Assembly: GCF_001584185.1 (NCBI RefSeq)
Contig: NZ_CP013234.1
Span: 3,038,001 to 3,102,000 of the forward strand
Origin: Collimonas pratensis
GTDB lineage: Bacteria; Pseudomonadota; Gammaproteobacteria; Burkholderiales; Burkholderiaceae_D
DNA: 64,000 bases
Reading direction: 5' to 3'
This document shows, piece after piece, positions 9,744 to 16,942 of the stretch (position 1 is its first letter; every line of letters starts with the position of its first letter). Under the pieces are notes generated by a model. It had not been told where the DNA came from, did no database searches, and worked only from the letters and a program-made list of their open reading frames with translations. A program made the translations under genes and the position numbers.

Positions 9744-10127
9744 ATGCCTTACATACCGCCCGAACCCAAACCAACGAAACCGAAACGTCGGAGCTTTACG
9801 GCCACGCAGAAGAAGGCCATTACCGAAGAGGCTCTGGCACCCGGCGCTTCCGTCTCCCGTGTTGCCCGCGCCCATGATCTTAATACTAACCAGGTATTCA
9901 AATGGATGCGGGAGTATCAGGGCAAACGACATTCAGAGTCTATCGCCTCGACGCTCATTCCGGTCATGCTCAGCCACACCGATGTAGCAGTGATGCCCGC
10001 CGTAGCAGAATCACCGATCACGGCAACCGGGACCATCGAGCTGCACCTCCCGAAAGGTCGAGTTTGCCTGACTGGTGCTGTCGATCCCGGCGCACTGCGC
10101 ATGGTCCTGGAACATCTCAGCGCATGA
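9744..10127 (+). CDS. tnpA: IS66 accessory protein TnpA
   Basis: 127 residues. N-terminal helix-turn-helix of the IS66 OrfA type (RRSFTATQKKAITEEAL, then SVSRVARAHDLNTNQVFKWM), followed by a variable linker and a C-terminal beta segment (GTIELHLPKGRVCLTGAVDP). Needed with TnpB for transposition in characterised IS66 members. Start at 9744; a GTG nine bases upstream is also in frame. Its stop overlaps the tnpB start (ATGA). Confidence 0.88.
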   Translation: MPYIPPEPKPTKPKRRSFTATQKKAITEEALAPGASVSRVARAHDLNTNQVFKWMREYQGKRHSESIASTLIPVMLSHTDVAVMPAVAESPITATGTIELHLPKGRVCLTGAVDPGALRMVLEHLSA

Positions 10128-10471
10128 TCGGCCTGCCAGCAGGAACACGCATCTGGATTGTCGCCGGCGTAACCGACATGCGCTGCGGCTTCAATGGACT
10201 CGCTGCCAAGGTGCAGACTGCGCTGGAAGAAGATCCGTTCAGCGGCCATGTTTTTGTGTTCCGTGGCCGGCGCGGCGATATCGTCAAGCTGCTGTGGTGG
10301 ACCGGCGATGGCCTTTGTTTGCTCGCCAAGCGCCTGGAACGCGGATACTTTGTCTGGCCGCAGGCACGCAACGGCACCGTGCATCTGAGTCAGGCACAGC
10401 TATCAATGCTCATCGAAGGGATAGACTGGCGGCGTCCGGAACGTACTCAACGCCCCCAGTCAGGCTTGTAA
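10124..10471 (+). CDS. tnpB: IS66 accessory protein TnpB
   Basis: 115 residues with the family signature at once recognisable: IWIVAGVTDMRCGFNGLAA, then GHVFVFRGRRGDIVKLLWW and DGLCLLAKRLERGYFVWP. The ATG overlaps the tnpA stop by 4 bases, pointing to translational coupling. Biochemical role unknown; required for IS66 transposition. Confidence 0.93.
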   Translation: MIGLPAGTRIWIVAGVTDMRCGFNGLAAKVQTALEEDPFSGHVFVFRGRRGDIVKLLWWTGDGLCLLAKRLERGYFVWPQARNGTVHLSQAQLSMLIEGIDWRRPERTQRPQSGL

Positions 10472-10500
10472 ACATCCCCGCCTTTACGTAAACTACCGAC

Positions 10501-12060
10501 ATGCCCTCGCACGCCGCCCTCCCTGACGATATCGACGCCTTAAAAGCCATGATCCGCGAGCGCGACGACATGGTCGAAGCCCTGCGTGAAGAACTATCTG
10601 GCCGCAAGGTCGAGATCGAACAACTCAAATTGTTCATCGCCAAACTCAAACGCATGCAGTTCGGTCGTAAATCCGAGAAGCTCGATCGCCAGATCGAACA
10701 ACTGGAATTAAAACTGGAAGATTTGCAGGCCGATGAGGAAGAGGCCGCTGTAGAGATGGAGCGTCGCGGGCGTGCCATACGTACCCGTCCGGAGCGCAAG
10801 CCATTGCCATCGCATCTGCCCCGCGAAGAGAAGGTTTACAGGCCCGACGCTGTCGCCTGCCCCGATTGTGGCGGTGAGCTGCGTCAGTTAGGCGAAAATG
10901 TATCAGAGCAACTGGAATTCATTCCCGCCAGCTTCAAGGTGATCCGCCATATTCGTCCCAAACTGGCTTGCGCCTGCTGCGATAGCATCGTGCAAGCTCC
11001 GGCGCCGAGCCGGCCCATCGAACGCGGCATGGCCGGTCCCGGCCTGCTGGCCCATGTTCTGGTATCGAAGTTTGCCGATCATTTGCCGTTGTACCGGCAA
11101 TCTGTGATCTATGCCCGTGAGGGTGTGGAATTGAGCCGGTCGCTATTGGCCGACTGGGTCGGTGCCTCCAGCAATCTGCTGCGTCCTCTGGTCGATGCGG
11201 TACGCCACCACGTCATGGCCGGTCATAAACTGCATGCCGACGATACGCCGGTACCGGTACTGGCCCCGGGCAATGGCAAGACCAAGACGGGCCGATTGTG
11301 GACCTATGTGCGCGATGACAGGCCTTCCGGCGCAACGATCCCGCCGGCTGTCTGGTTCGCCTATACGCCGGACCGCAAAGGCATCCATGCGCAGACACAT
11401 TTGATTCCCTTTGCCGGCATCCTGCAGGCTGATGCTTATGCCGGCTTCAACGCCGTCTATGAGACCGGTCGCATCCACGAAGCAGCTTGTTGGGCGCATG
11501 CCCGGCGCAAATTCTTCGATCTGCACGATGCGCGGCCGTCGGCAGTAACGGCCGAGGCCCTGCGCCGTATCGGAGAGTTGTACGTGATTGAAGCGGACAT
11601 TCGGGGCCAGCCGCCCGATGAGCGCTTGTCGGTGCGCCGCGCAAGATCGCGTCCATTGCTGGATGACTTAGAGGCCTGGTTGCGAGCCATCCTGGGAACG
11701 CTATCGCGCAAATCCGATACGACGGCGGCGATCATGTATGCCCTGAACTTGTGGCCAGCGCTGACGCGCTATTGTGACGACGGAATCGTCGAGATTGATA
11801 ATTCGGCTGCCGAACGTGCGCTGCGCGCAATTGCGATTGGACGACGCAACTACCTGTTTGCTGGAGCCGACAGCGGTGGGGAGCGGGCCGCAGCGATCTA
11901 TACGCTGATCGGCACTGCCAAGTTAAACGGCATTGATCCCGAAGCGTATCTGCGTCATGTGCTCACGCACATCGCTGACCATCCGGTCAATCGAGTTGAC
12001 GAATTCCTGCCTTGGAATGTCGCATCGATGCTGGCCGTCCCAGCGCATCTCGCTGTTTAA
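10501..12060 (+). CDS. tnpC: IS66 transposase TnpC
   Basis: 519 residues, full length. Order: N-terminal Glu/Lys-rich coiled coil (about 10-90, leucine-zipper-like [20 protein letters not shown]), a zinc-binding pair region ([13 protein letters not shown] near 120; CACC near 155), the DDE catalytic core ([13 protein letters not shown] around 243; [13 protein letters not shown] around 310; [18 protein letters not shown] around 420) and the usual C-terminal extension ending near FLPWN. All core motifs are present, so it is probably active. Confidence 0.95.
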   Translation: MPSHAALPDDIDALKAMIRERDDMVEALREELSGRKVEIEQLKLFIAKLKRMQFGRKSEKLDRQIEQLELKLEDLQADEEEAAVEMERRGRAIRTRPERKPLPSHLPREEKVYRPDAVACPDCGGELRQLGENVSEQLEFIPASFKVIRHIRPKLACACCDSIVQAPAPSRPIERGMAGPGLLAHVLVSKFADHLPLYRQSVIYAREGVELSRSLLADWVGASSNLLRPLVDAVRHHVMAGHKLHADDTPVPVLAPGNGKTKTGRLWTYVRDDRPSGATIPPAVWFAYTPDRKGIHAQTHLIPFAGILQADAYAGFNAVYETGRIHEAACWAHARRKFFDLHDARPSAVTAEALRRIGELYVIEADIRGQPPDERLSVRRARSRPLLDDLEAWLRAILGTLSRKSDTTAAIMYALNLWPALTRYCDDGIVEIDNSAAERALRAIAIGRRNYLFAGADSGGERAAAIYTLIGTAKLNGIDPEAYLRHVLTHIADHPVNRVDEFLPWNVASMLAVPAHLAV

Positions 12061-12115
12061 ACTTCGCGATTGACGCACGGTTCTTTGCGTCGTCACACTG
12101 CTTTATAATTTCGGC

Positions 12116-12673
12116 ATGAGCCTACCGACAAACTACTATAGTTTGCGTCTCGAACTGACGCGTATTGAGCCTTTGATCTGGCGCCGCTTGCTGGTGCCGA
12201 CCACGATCACCTTGCCTAAACTACATCGCGCCATCCAGGGCGCCATGGGCTGGACCAATTCTCACTTGCATCAATTTCATATCGATGCTGAACAGTATGG
12301 CGAACCTGATCCGTATGGCGACATGACGCTGATCGACGAGAAGGGAATCAAGCTATCGTCCGTGCTTGCCGGGAACATACGCGAATTCGTCTACGAATAC
12401 GATTTCGGCGACGATTGGCTGCACCGGGTGGTGGTGGAGAATGTGCAAGACGCAAATCCTGCATGGAAGGGTTCGCTTTGCGTGGCTGGTCAACGCGCTT
12501 GCCCCCCGGAGGACGTCGGCGGAATCCCTGGCTACGGTGAATTCGTCAACGCCATCGCTGATCCCAAACATGAGCAGCATATCGACATGTTGCGCTGGGT
12601 CGGCGGCGCATTCGATCCGGAAGGATTCGATATCAACTCCGCAAACTTGCGCATCCGGCGACTGAAGGGGTAA
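12116..12673 (+). CDS. Plasmid pRiA4b ORF-3 family protein, IS66 passenger
   Basis: 185 residues. Matches the pRiA4b ORF-3 family (YSLRLELTRIEPLIWRRLLV; LHRAIQGAMGWTNSHLHQF; FVYEYDFGDDWLHRVVVE; CPPEDVGGIPGYGEF). These proteins are common on mobile DNA and have no assigned function. It lies between tnpC and the right inverted repeat, so it travels with the element. A TATAAT box at 12104-12109 stands only six bases before the ATG, which would give a nearly leaderless message if used. Confidence 0.85.
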   Translation: MSLPTNYYSLRLELTRIEPLIWRRLLVPTTITLPKLHRAIQGAMGWTNSHLHQFHIDAEQYGEPDPYGDMTLIDEKGIKLSSVLAGNIREFVYEYDFGDDWLHRVVVENVQDANPAWKGSLCVAGQRACPPEDVGGIPGYGEFVNAIADPKHEQHIDMLRWVGGAFDPEGFDINSANLRIRRLKG

Positions 12674-12718
12674 TTCTCCTTCTTGAATACGTCAAGACGG
12701 TCGCGGAGCGACGCTTAC

Positions 12719-12726
12719 CGGCAATA
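12719..12726. repeat. IS66 target-site duplication, right copy
   Basis: CGGCAATA directly after the right inverted repeat; identical to 9658-9665. Confidence 0.93.
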
Positions 12727-12836
12727 GCGACGACCGAAGTAAGTTTTGCCGCCTGAACGAGAAATCCGCTGTCGAAATCGTCATATACGAGAAGATGGCC
12801 TTAGCAGGGAGAACCTGTTAAAATTCGGCCCTGCCC

Positions 12837-12869
12837 AGTATCGCCGGTGATTTTTGGCGATACTTTTTT
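12837..12869 (+). terminator. Rho-independent terminator of the isochorismatase-like gene
   Basis: AGTATCGCC / GGCGATACT stem (12837-12845, 12856-12864) with a 10-base loop, then five further T. Lies 81 bp after the broken gene's stop codon and just before tRNA-Leu. Confidence 0.85.
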
Positions 12870-12896
12870 GCGGTTTTCATGCAAACCCGCAAACTT

Positions 12897-12983
12897 GCCC
12901 GAGTGGTGAAATCGGTAGACACAAGAGACTTAAAATCTCTCGCTCGTAAGGGTGTGCCGGTTCAAGTCCGGCCTCGGGCACCA
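12897..12983 (+). tRNA. tRNA-Leu (anticodon UAA)
   Basis: 87 nt including the encoded CCA. Acceptor stem GCCCGAG / CTCGGGC, discriminator A. Anticodon arm AGAGA-CTTAAAA-TCTCT gives UAA. A long variable arm (CGCTCGTAAGGGTG) is typical of class II tRNA-Leu, and the T arm is GCCGG-TTCAAGT-CCGGC. It is the integration target of the downstream island: its 3' 58 bases plus the next base are repeated at 45987-46045. Confidence 0.97.
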
Positions 12984-12984
12984 A
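12926..12984 (+). repeat. Left attachment repeat of the genomic island
   Basis: 59 bases from the anticodon arm to one base past CCA, identical to 45987-46045. The bases before the repeat differ between copies (G here, C in the right copy), which sets its left limit. Tyrosine recombinases often use this part of tRNA genes as crossover site. Confidence 0.9.
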
Positions 12985-12990
12985 TTCACG

Positions 12991-13019
12991 AAAGGCTCTC
13001 AGCAATGAGGGCCTTTTTT
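12991..13019 (+). terminator. Terminator after tRNA-Leu
   Basis: AAGGCTCTCA / TGAGGGCCTT stem (one wobble pair) with a GCAA loop and a run of six T. It is on the island side of the left repeat, so the island supplied this terminator. Confidence 0.85.
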
Positions 13020-13213
13020 CATTATTTCCGCAATTAGGGATTTTTTCCGCAAATCAGGCTAGTCCGGCCGGGGGAAATTGAACCCGTATCTGATGGATTT
13101 AAAGGGTATTTCAGGAGAGACGTTATAGAGAAGCTTCGCCCACGCTTCCCCTAAAATACCCCCCAACTATCCTTGAACATCTCTCTAAATGCGGCTTGTA
13201 TATTCACCTTAGC

Positions 13214-13633
13214 CTACTCTGTATTAACGTCACACTGAATACCATCGCTATTGTGCAACGTGGTGTCGGTCGGTGAGCGAACTAATTGTGCAGAAAGTTC
13301 AGGAGATGGATTTTTCTGCCCTCCTGAAATGTTCGTTGGTGAAAGTTTATTATTATATTTTTTGCACTTATGGCTCTCAGCCGCCTTTAAAAGGATTTTG
13401 CTCTTTGGTCCATTTACCACGTTATTATTGTTGGCATCAGTTTGACTCGTATCCCCTGGTGTCGCTGCTAGTTTTTTACGCTCGGTTAAAGGCAAGCGAC
13501 TAAATGAATACTTATCGACTACTCCTTTTCCTGGATCGGAAGTCGTGGCCGTCACGTCCGCAGCAAATGAGGATAAAGTGATCAGAGCAGAGAAAGTAAA
13601 AAGTGGTAGAAAATACAATGAAGGGGTTTTCAT
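13214..13633 (-). CDS. Small secreted protein at the end of the pilus operon
   Basis: 139 residues. The start at 13633 follows a GGAGGA ribosome binding site and gives a signal peptide (MKTPSLYFLPLFTFSALITL, cleavage near SSFA). The mature part is Ser/Thr/Asn/Lys-rich and low in hydrophobics (DANNNNVVNGPKSK), with two Cys. No family recognised. It is 134 bp downstream of the previous gene on the same strand, so it may have its own promoter. Confidence 0.55.
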   Translation of the reverse strand: MKTPSLYFLPLFTFSALITLSSFAADVTATTSDPGKGVVDKYSFSRLPLTERKKLAATPGDTSQTDANNNNVVNGPKSKILLKAAESHKCKKYNNKLSPTNISGGQKNPSPELSAQLVRSPTDTTLHNSDGIQCDVNTE

Positions 13634-13766
13634 AAAGTCCTCCAGGTTTAGATCAAGAATCAATATTATGGAAAATAACAAGCTAATTGCGACTTTAATC
13701 TTTTATGGCTTCATAAAGTATTGCACATAATCTACTGGTCGCATCTGCCGCTGATTGTCAATGCAC

Positions 13767-14174
13767 TTATTGCCAGGCGGTTGTTTTATCGTTTCGTATT
13801 ATGCTCGAGGCCTTTTCTTTCAGCAGGAAGCCAATTGTCGAACAAAGCGGCTTAAAAAATAATTCACGCAGGATCCAGCCTTTCCAATTTCCTACGGGAC
13901 GACAATGCATTTGGTAAGCAATATCTTCGATAAACCAAGTGGCAAGTATTTGAGCGATTTTTGCAAAAATCGGATAACTCCGCATCAGACGTACGTAAGG
14001 CAAGCCCCACAAACGATAGCCGCGCATTGTGCGTTTCGAAAAATTTTCTTTACTATAAAGTACATCTGCACGCCAAAGATCCATGTCGATCGCACCAGTC
14101 CTGCACAGCTCAGTGCATATAGGCTTATTGGAATCCGCCCACAAATAGCTGATTTGTGTCTCTAAGAGTTTCAT
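13767..14174 (-). CDS. Unknown protein encoded with the ketosynthase
   Basis: 135 residues, no family recognised. It contains several aromatic and basic patches (RGYRLWGLPYVRLMRSYP; GNWKGWILRELFFKPL) and Cys residues at 19, 24, 91 and 110, and has no signal peptide. Its start is 17 bp after the ketosynthase stop on the same strand, so it is very likely co-transcribed with, and may assist, the ketosynthase/ACP pair. Function unknown. Confidence 0.55.
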   Translation of the reverse strand: MKLLETQISYLWADSNKPICTELCRTGAIDMDLWRADVLYSKENFSKRTMRGYRLWGLPYVRLMRSYPIFAKIAQILATWFIEDIAYQMHCRPVGNWKGWILRELFFKPLCSTIGFLLKEKASSIIRNDKTTAWQ

Positions 14175-14191
14175 ATAATTTCCTATATCGT

Positions 14192-15424
14192 CTATTGATA
14201 GTTTTTTACAACGAGGACTGCGTTACTTCCGCCAAATGCAAATGAATTTGACATGGCATACTCAAGACCATCTACCTGTAATCCCTGTCCTGGCACGTAA
14301 TTTAGATCGCACACGCTATCGGCTCTCGACCAATGTGTGGTGGGCGGTACAATCTGTTTTTTTAGCGCAAGAATAGTGGCAATCATTTCTACGGCTCCGG
14401 TTGCACCCAATAAATGTCCGTGCGCGGATTTAGTACTACTGACTGGGATGCGATAAGCATGCTGACCGAGCATTTCCTTGATCATATTTGTTTCAATCAC
14501 GTCGCCAATCATAGTTGCCGTTCCATGAGCATTGATATAACCAATTTTTTCCGGTTGAATATTTGCATCTGTCAAAGCGCGGTGAAACGCCAGTTTTTGT
14601 CCTTGTAAATCCGGCTTGGACAAAGACTTGGCATCGTTGCTTACCCCATAACCGACGATCTCAGCGATTGGTTGAGCCCCACGTTGCAAGGCATGCTCCA
14701 ATGACTCAAGTACGAGCACTGCAGCGCCTTCCGCCAACGAAAAGCCATCTCGATCAGCGCTGAATGGGCGACAGCCAGTGCCTGGAGCGTCATTTGGCTC
14801 TTGGCATAACACTTTCATGTCTGTCCATGACTTAATAATGGCAGGAAGTAACAAAGCTTCTGCACCACCAGCTAGGGCAACATTTAGATAGCCGTCACTG
14901 ATGCGGCGAAAAGCTTCGCCAATGGCCACGCTTGATGAGGAGCAGGCGCTAGAATAAGTTTGCGACTCACCTTGTATGCCATAACGCAAGCCAATATGCG
15001 ATGCAGGTGCGTGTGTCATAGCTGCCAGCACGATTAGCATTTTTTTCTGTGGCGCCATCTTATAAAAATCGAAATAGCCCTCTTGCAAGGATTGTGCGCC
15101 TCCCATGCCGGTGCCAAAGAAGACACCGGAAGACTCACCGAGTGGCGTCTGCAACGTGCTGCCTGCGTGGGCTACAGCTTGTTTTGCGGCGATGATGGCC
15201 ATTTGGCTGACGCGATCGAGCTGGCGGCTTTCCGACACGGAAAAATGTATTGACATGTCCACGTCGACGACGCCAAATCCTCGAGTGGCGCTCAATTCGT
15301 CGACCATGCGTATCCCCGTCGCGCCTGCGATCAGATTTGCGTAAAAATCGTCGACATTGTTTCCCAATGGGGTGACTGCACCCATTCCAGTAACCACCAC
15401 TCTACGTGTAGCGTGCCTGCTCAT
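14192..15424 (-). CDS. FabF-like beta-ketoacyl-ACP synthase in the pilus operon
   Basis: 410 residues, full length for a KAS I/II-type condensing enzyme, which elongates an acyl chain on ACP by decarboxylative condensation. All catalytic residues are present: Cys in QTYSSACSSSSVAIGEAFR, His in INAHGTATMIGD and His in STKSAHGHLLGATGAVE, plus the Gly-rich C-terminal MSNSFAFGGSNAVLVV. The ATG overlaps the stop of the upstream ACP gene by 4 bases. The sequence is AT-rich and diverges from a housekeeping FabF, so I read it as a specialised synthase. Its substrate is not evident. Confidence 0.88.
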   Translation of the reverse strand: MSRHATRRVVVTGMGAVTPLGNNVDDFYANLIAGATGIRMVDELSATRGFGVVDVDMSIHFSVSESRQLDRVSQMAIIAAKQAVAHAGSTLQTPLGESSGVFFGTGMGGAQSLQEGYFDFYKMAPQKKMLIVLAAMTHAPASHIGLRYGIQGESQTYSSACSSSSVAIGEAFRRISDGYLNVALAGGAEALLLPAIIKSWTDMKVLCQEPNDAPGTGCRPFSADRDGFSLAEGAAVLVLESLEHALQRGAQPIAEIVGYGVSNDAKSLSKPDLQGQKLAFHRALTDANIQPEKIGYINAHGTATMIGDVIETNMIKEMLGQHAYRIPVSSTKSAHGHLLGATGAVEMIATILALKKQIVPPTTHWSRADSVCDLNYVPGQGLQVDGLEYAMSNSFAFGGSNAVLVVKNYQ

Positions 15425-15822
15425 TTCGATAATTTGCTTTTTTGCAAATCAGCTTCCTGTACGTTCGCGCTTTCCTGTTCAGTATCTCGCGCCACCGTGG
15501 TTGATAAATTGGTTGCTTCCAATTTCACCTGCTTGGATTCTATTTTTTTGTGGTACCGGATGTATTGCATTAGAAACGCTTCCGCGAGTTCGCTGATATT
15601 CGCAGGGAATGCATTCTTATCGACATCTTCAAAGTCCAGATCAAAACCATAGTGTTTTTCCACCAGTAGCTGAATTTCGACCATTGCCAGCGAATCAAAT
15701 TGTTCTATCAAGGTATCAAAATTCTTCCCCGACAACACCAACTCGGGATTGATGCCCATGTATTCACCGACCAACGAAGCAATTTGGGCTTTTATCTCAT
15801 CAAGTGTTAAGTCTTGCTTCAT
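15421..15822 (-). CDS. Acyl carrier protein with an extended C-terminus
   Basis: 133 residues; the ACP fold occupies the first 85 or so, with the phosphopantetheine site Ser in EQFDSLAMVEIQLLVEKHYG. After that comes a 45-residue polar tail (Lys/Glu/Gln-rich) not found in housekeeping ACPs of about 78 residues. It overlaps the ketosynthase start by 4 bp and begins 56 bp after the pilus tip gene on the same strand. It should carry the acyl chain for the neighbouring ketosynthase. Confidence 0.85.
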   Translation of the reverse strand: MKQDLTLDEIKAQIASLVGEYMGINPELVLSGKNFDTLIEQFDSLAMVEIQLLVEKHYGFDLDFEDVDKNAFPANISELAEAFLMQYIRYHKKIESKQVKLEATNLSTTVARDTEQESANVQEADLQKSKLSK

Positions 15823-15878
15823 TTTTCAGTCTCGGCTCTATAGTCGTTCTAAACTACGATTAAACAACGAGTTGCTGC

Positions 15879-16889
15879 TTAGTTGTATTGCAAGGTGAAG
15901 CTGGCAGTGGAATTTGCATTACCTGGTTTCACATAGGGTTTTGTCTGTATGTATCGTGCGGAAAAATCCATAGTAATAGTATATTTTTTTTGACCTTTGG
16001 GCTGCGTTTTATACGTAGGTGATTCAAACTTTCCCAGTTGCACCGGCTGACCTTCCCCATGAAGCAACTGTATACCCACACCGCTTGCTGTAGAGTCATT
16101 GGATAGAGCTAAGGTCCCAGCAATCTTTGAACTGTCTTCTATTCCGTCAAATTGAATCTTTAAATTTGGAGGTTCAGCAGGGCAAGTTACCTTGAGATTA
16201 AAGGGCTTTTCTCCTTGGGAGTCTCCTATGCCAGTGAACTTGTTTGTCGCTAAGCTATTCAATGTCACCGCCTTGTTTTTCGAGTCAGCGTCTACGGTAC
16301 AGCCGACGTTCTGAATAAAGCCACCGTTCTTAACATTTATCTGGAGTGCCTGGTAACCTGGTACGCGATCGCTGCCATACTCTCCCACCGAGAGTTCGCC
16401 GTAGCCAATGTTGTCGGCAGTCTTGATCAATTCAAATTTAAACTGTCCTGGTGGAAAGTACAATACGCCGCCCTTGGTTGTGCTTCCAGGGATTCCGAAA
16501 GTATTGCGCCATTCGGCAGGAGCGTTAGTTGTCCCGTCGGAGTAGGTTAGTCGATAACCGATTCCACGAATGTTGGTGGAGTAGACGTTAGGATAGCCCG
16601 CTACATTCGTCGAGCCAATCAGAGTAGGCTTAAAGGTCTCCATATCACCAACTTGACAACCCAAATAGTTCGTCTTGTTAATTAATGCTTGGTCAGGAGC
16701 ATTTTGCGTAAATGTGGCGAGAACACTACCTACGGAAGCACTGGCAGCGCCTAATATAGTACCGATATTGATATCGAACTTGACGGAAGTCGAGCCATAG
16801 GGATTGCCTTTTAACCTGCACGCCGCCTGAGATTGCCCAGACATCAAAAGTAATCCCGCCATTCCTAAAAAAATATTCCATATGTTCAT
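15879..16889 (-). CDS. Pilus tip adhesin/minor fimbrial subunit
   Basis: 336 residues. The start at 16889 follows a GGGAG site and gives a signal peptide (MNIWNIFLGMAGLLLMSGQS, cut near QAA). It is two-domain like fimbrial adhesins. The N-terminal part (about 25-205) has Cys residues and no pilin features, so it is probably the receptor-binding domain. The C-terminal part (about 210-336, GCTVDADSKNKAVTLNSL to TASFTLQYN) resembles a pilin domain with the usual start near a Cys and a penultimate Tyr for donor-strand exchange. It lies 53 bp after the usher gene. Confidence 0.85.
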   Translation of the reverse strand: MNIWNIFLGMAGLLLMSGQSQAACRLKGNPYGSTSVKFDINIGTILGAASASVGSVLATFTQNAPDQALINKTNYLGCQVGDMETFKPTLIGSTNVAGYPNVYSTNIRGIGYRLTYSDGTTNAPAEWRNTFGIPGSTTKGGVLYFPPGQFKFELIKTADNIGYGELSVGEYGSDRVPGYQALQINVKNGGFIQNVGCTVDADSKNKAVTLNSLATNKFTGIGDSQGEKPFNLKVTCPAEPPNLKIQFDGIEDSSKIAGTLALSNDSTASGVGIQLLHGEGQPVQLGKFESPTYKTQPKGQKKYTITMDFSARYIQTKPYVKPGNANSTASFTLQYN

Positions 16890-16942
16890 ATGCACTCCCT
16901 GAATTTTTCTAGGCGAATATTCACTATGAGAACCTTCAATAA

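Larger units (their letters stand above)
9666..12718 (+). mobile_element. Complete IS66-family insertion sequence with a passenger gene
   Basis: 3053 bp. The ends are imperfect 28-bp inverted repeats starting GTAAGCGTCG (9666-9693 and 12691-12718 reversed). It carries the three standard genes tnpA, tnpB and tnpC in one orientation, plus a fourth gene (pRiA4b ORF-3 family) between tnpC and the right end. A perfect 8-bp target duplication CGGCAATA flanks it, so the copy looks intact and the insertion fairly recent. It sits in the 3' end of the isochorismatase-like gene. Confidence 0.95.
9202..12756 (+). pseudogene. Cysteine hydrolase (isochorismatase family), broken by an internal deletion and an IS66 insertion
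   Basis: Isochorismatase-like hydrolases cleave small amides, vinyl ethers or nicotinamide-like substrates. N-terminal part 9202-9389 (ALLIIDVQHDLFEG with the catalytic Asp; PVVFVQHEEADSPLEYNSPG). Near 9390 the text jumps out of frame straight to LRKKTSDSFLRTELRELL, so roughly a dozen residues plus a frame change are missing. The second part keeps the nucleophile motif GYASEFCVDTTVRSAA and runs to VDSFGVKITAI, where IS66 is inserted at 9666. After the element, at 12727, the frame resumes as ATTEVSFAA and ends at TGA 12754-12756. Two independent lesions make this a pseudogene. A terminator at 12837-12869 still follows it. Confidence 0.85.
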
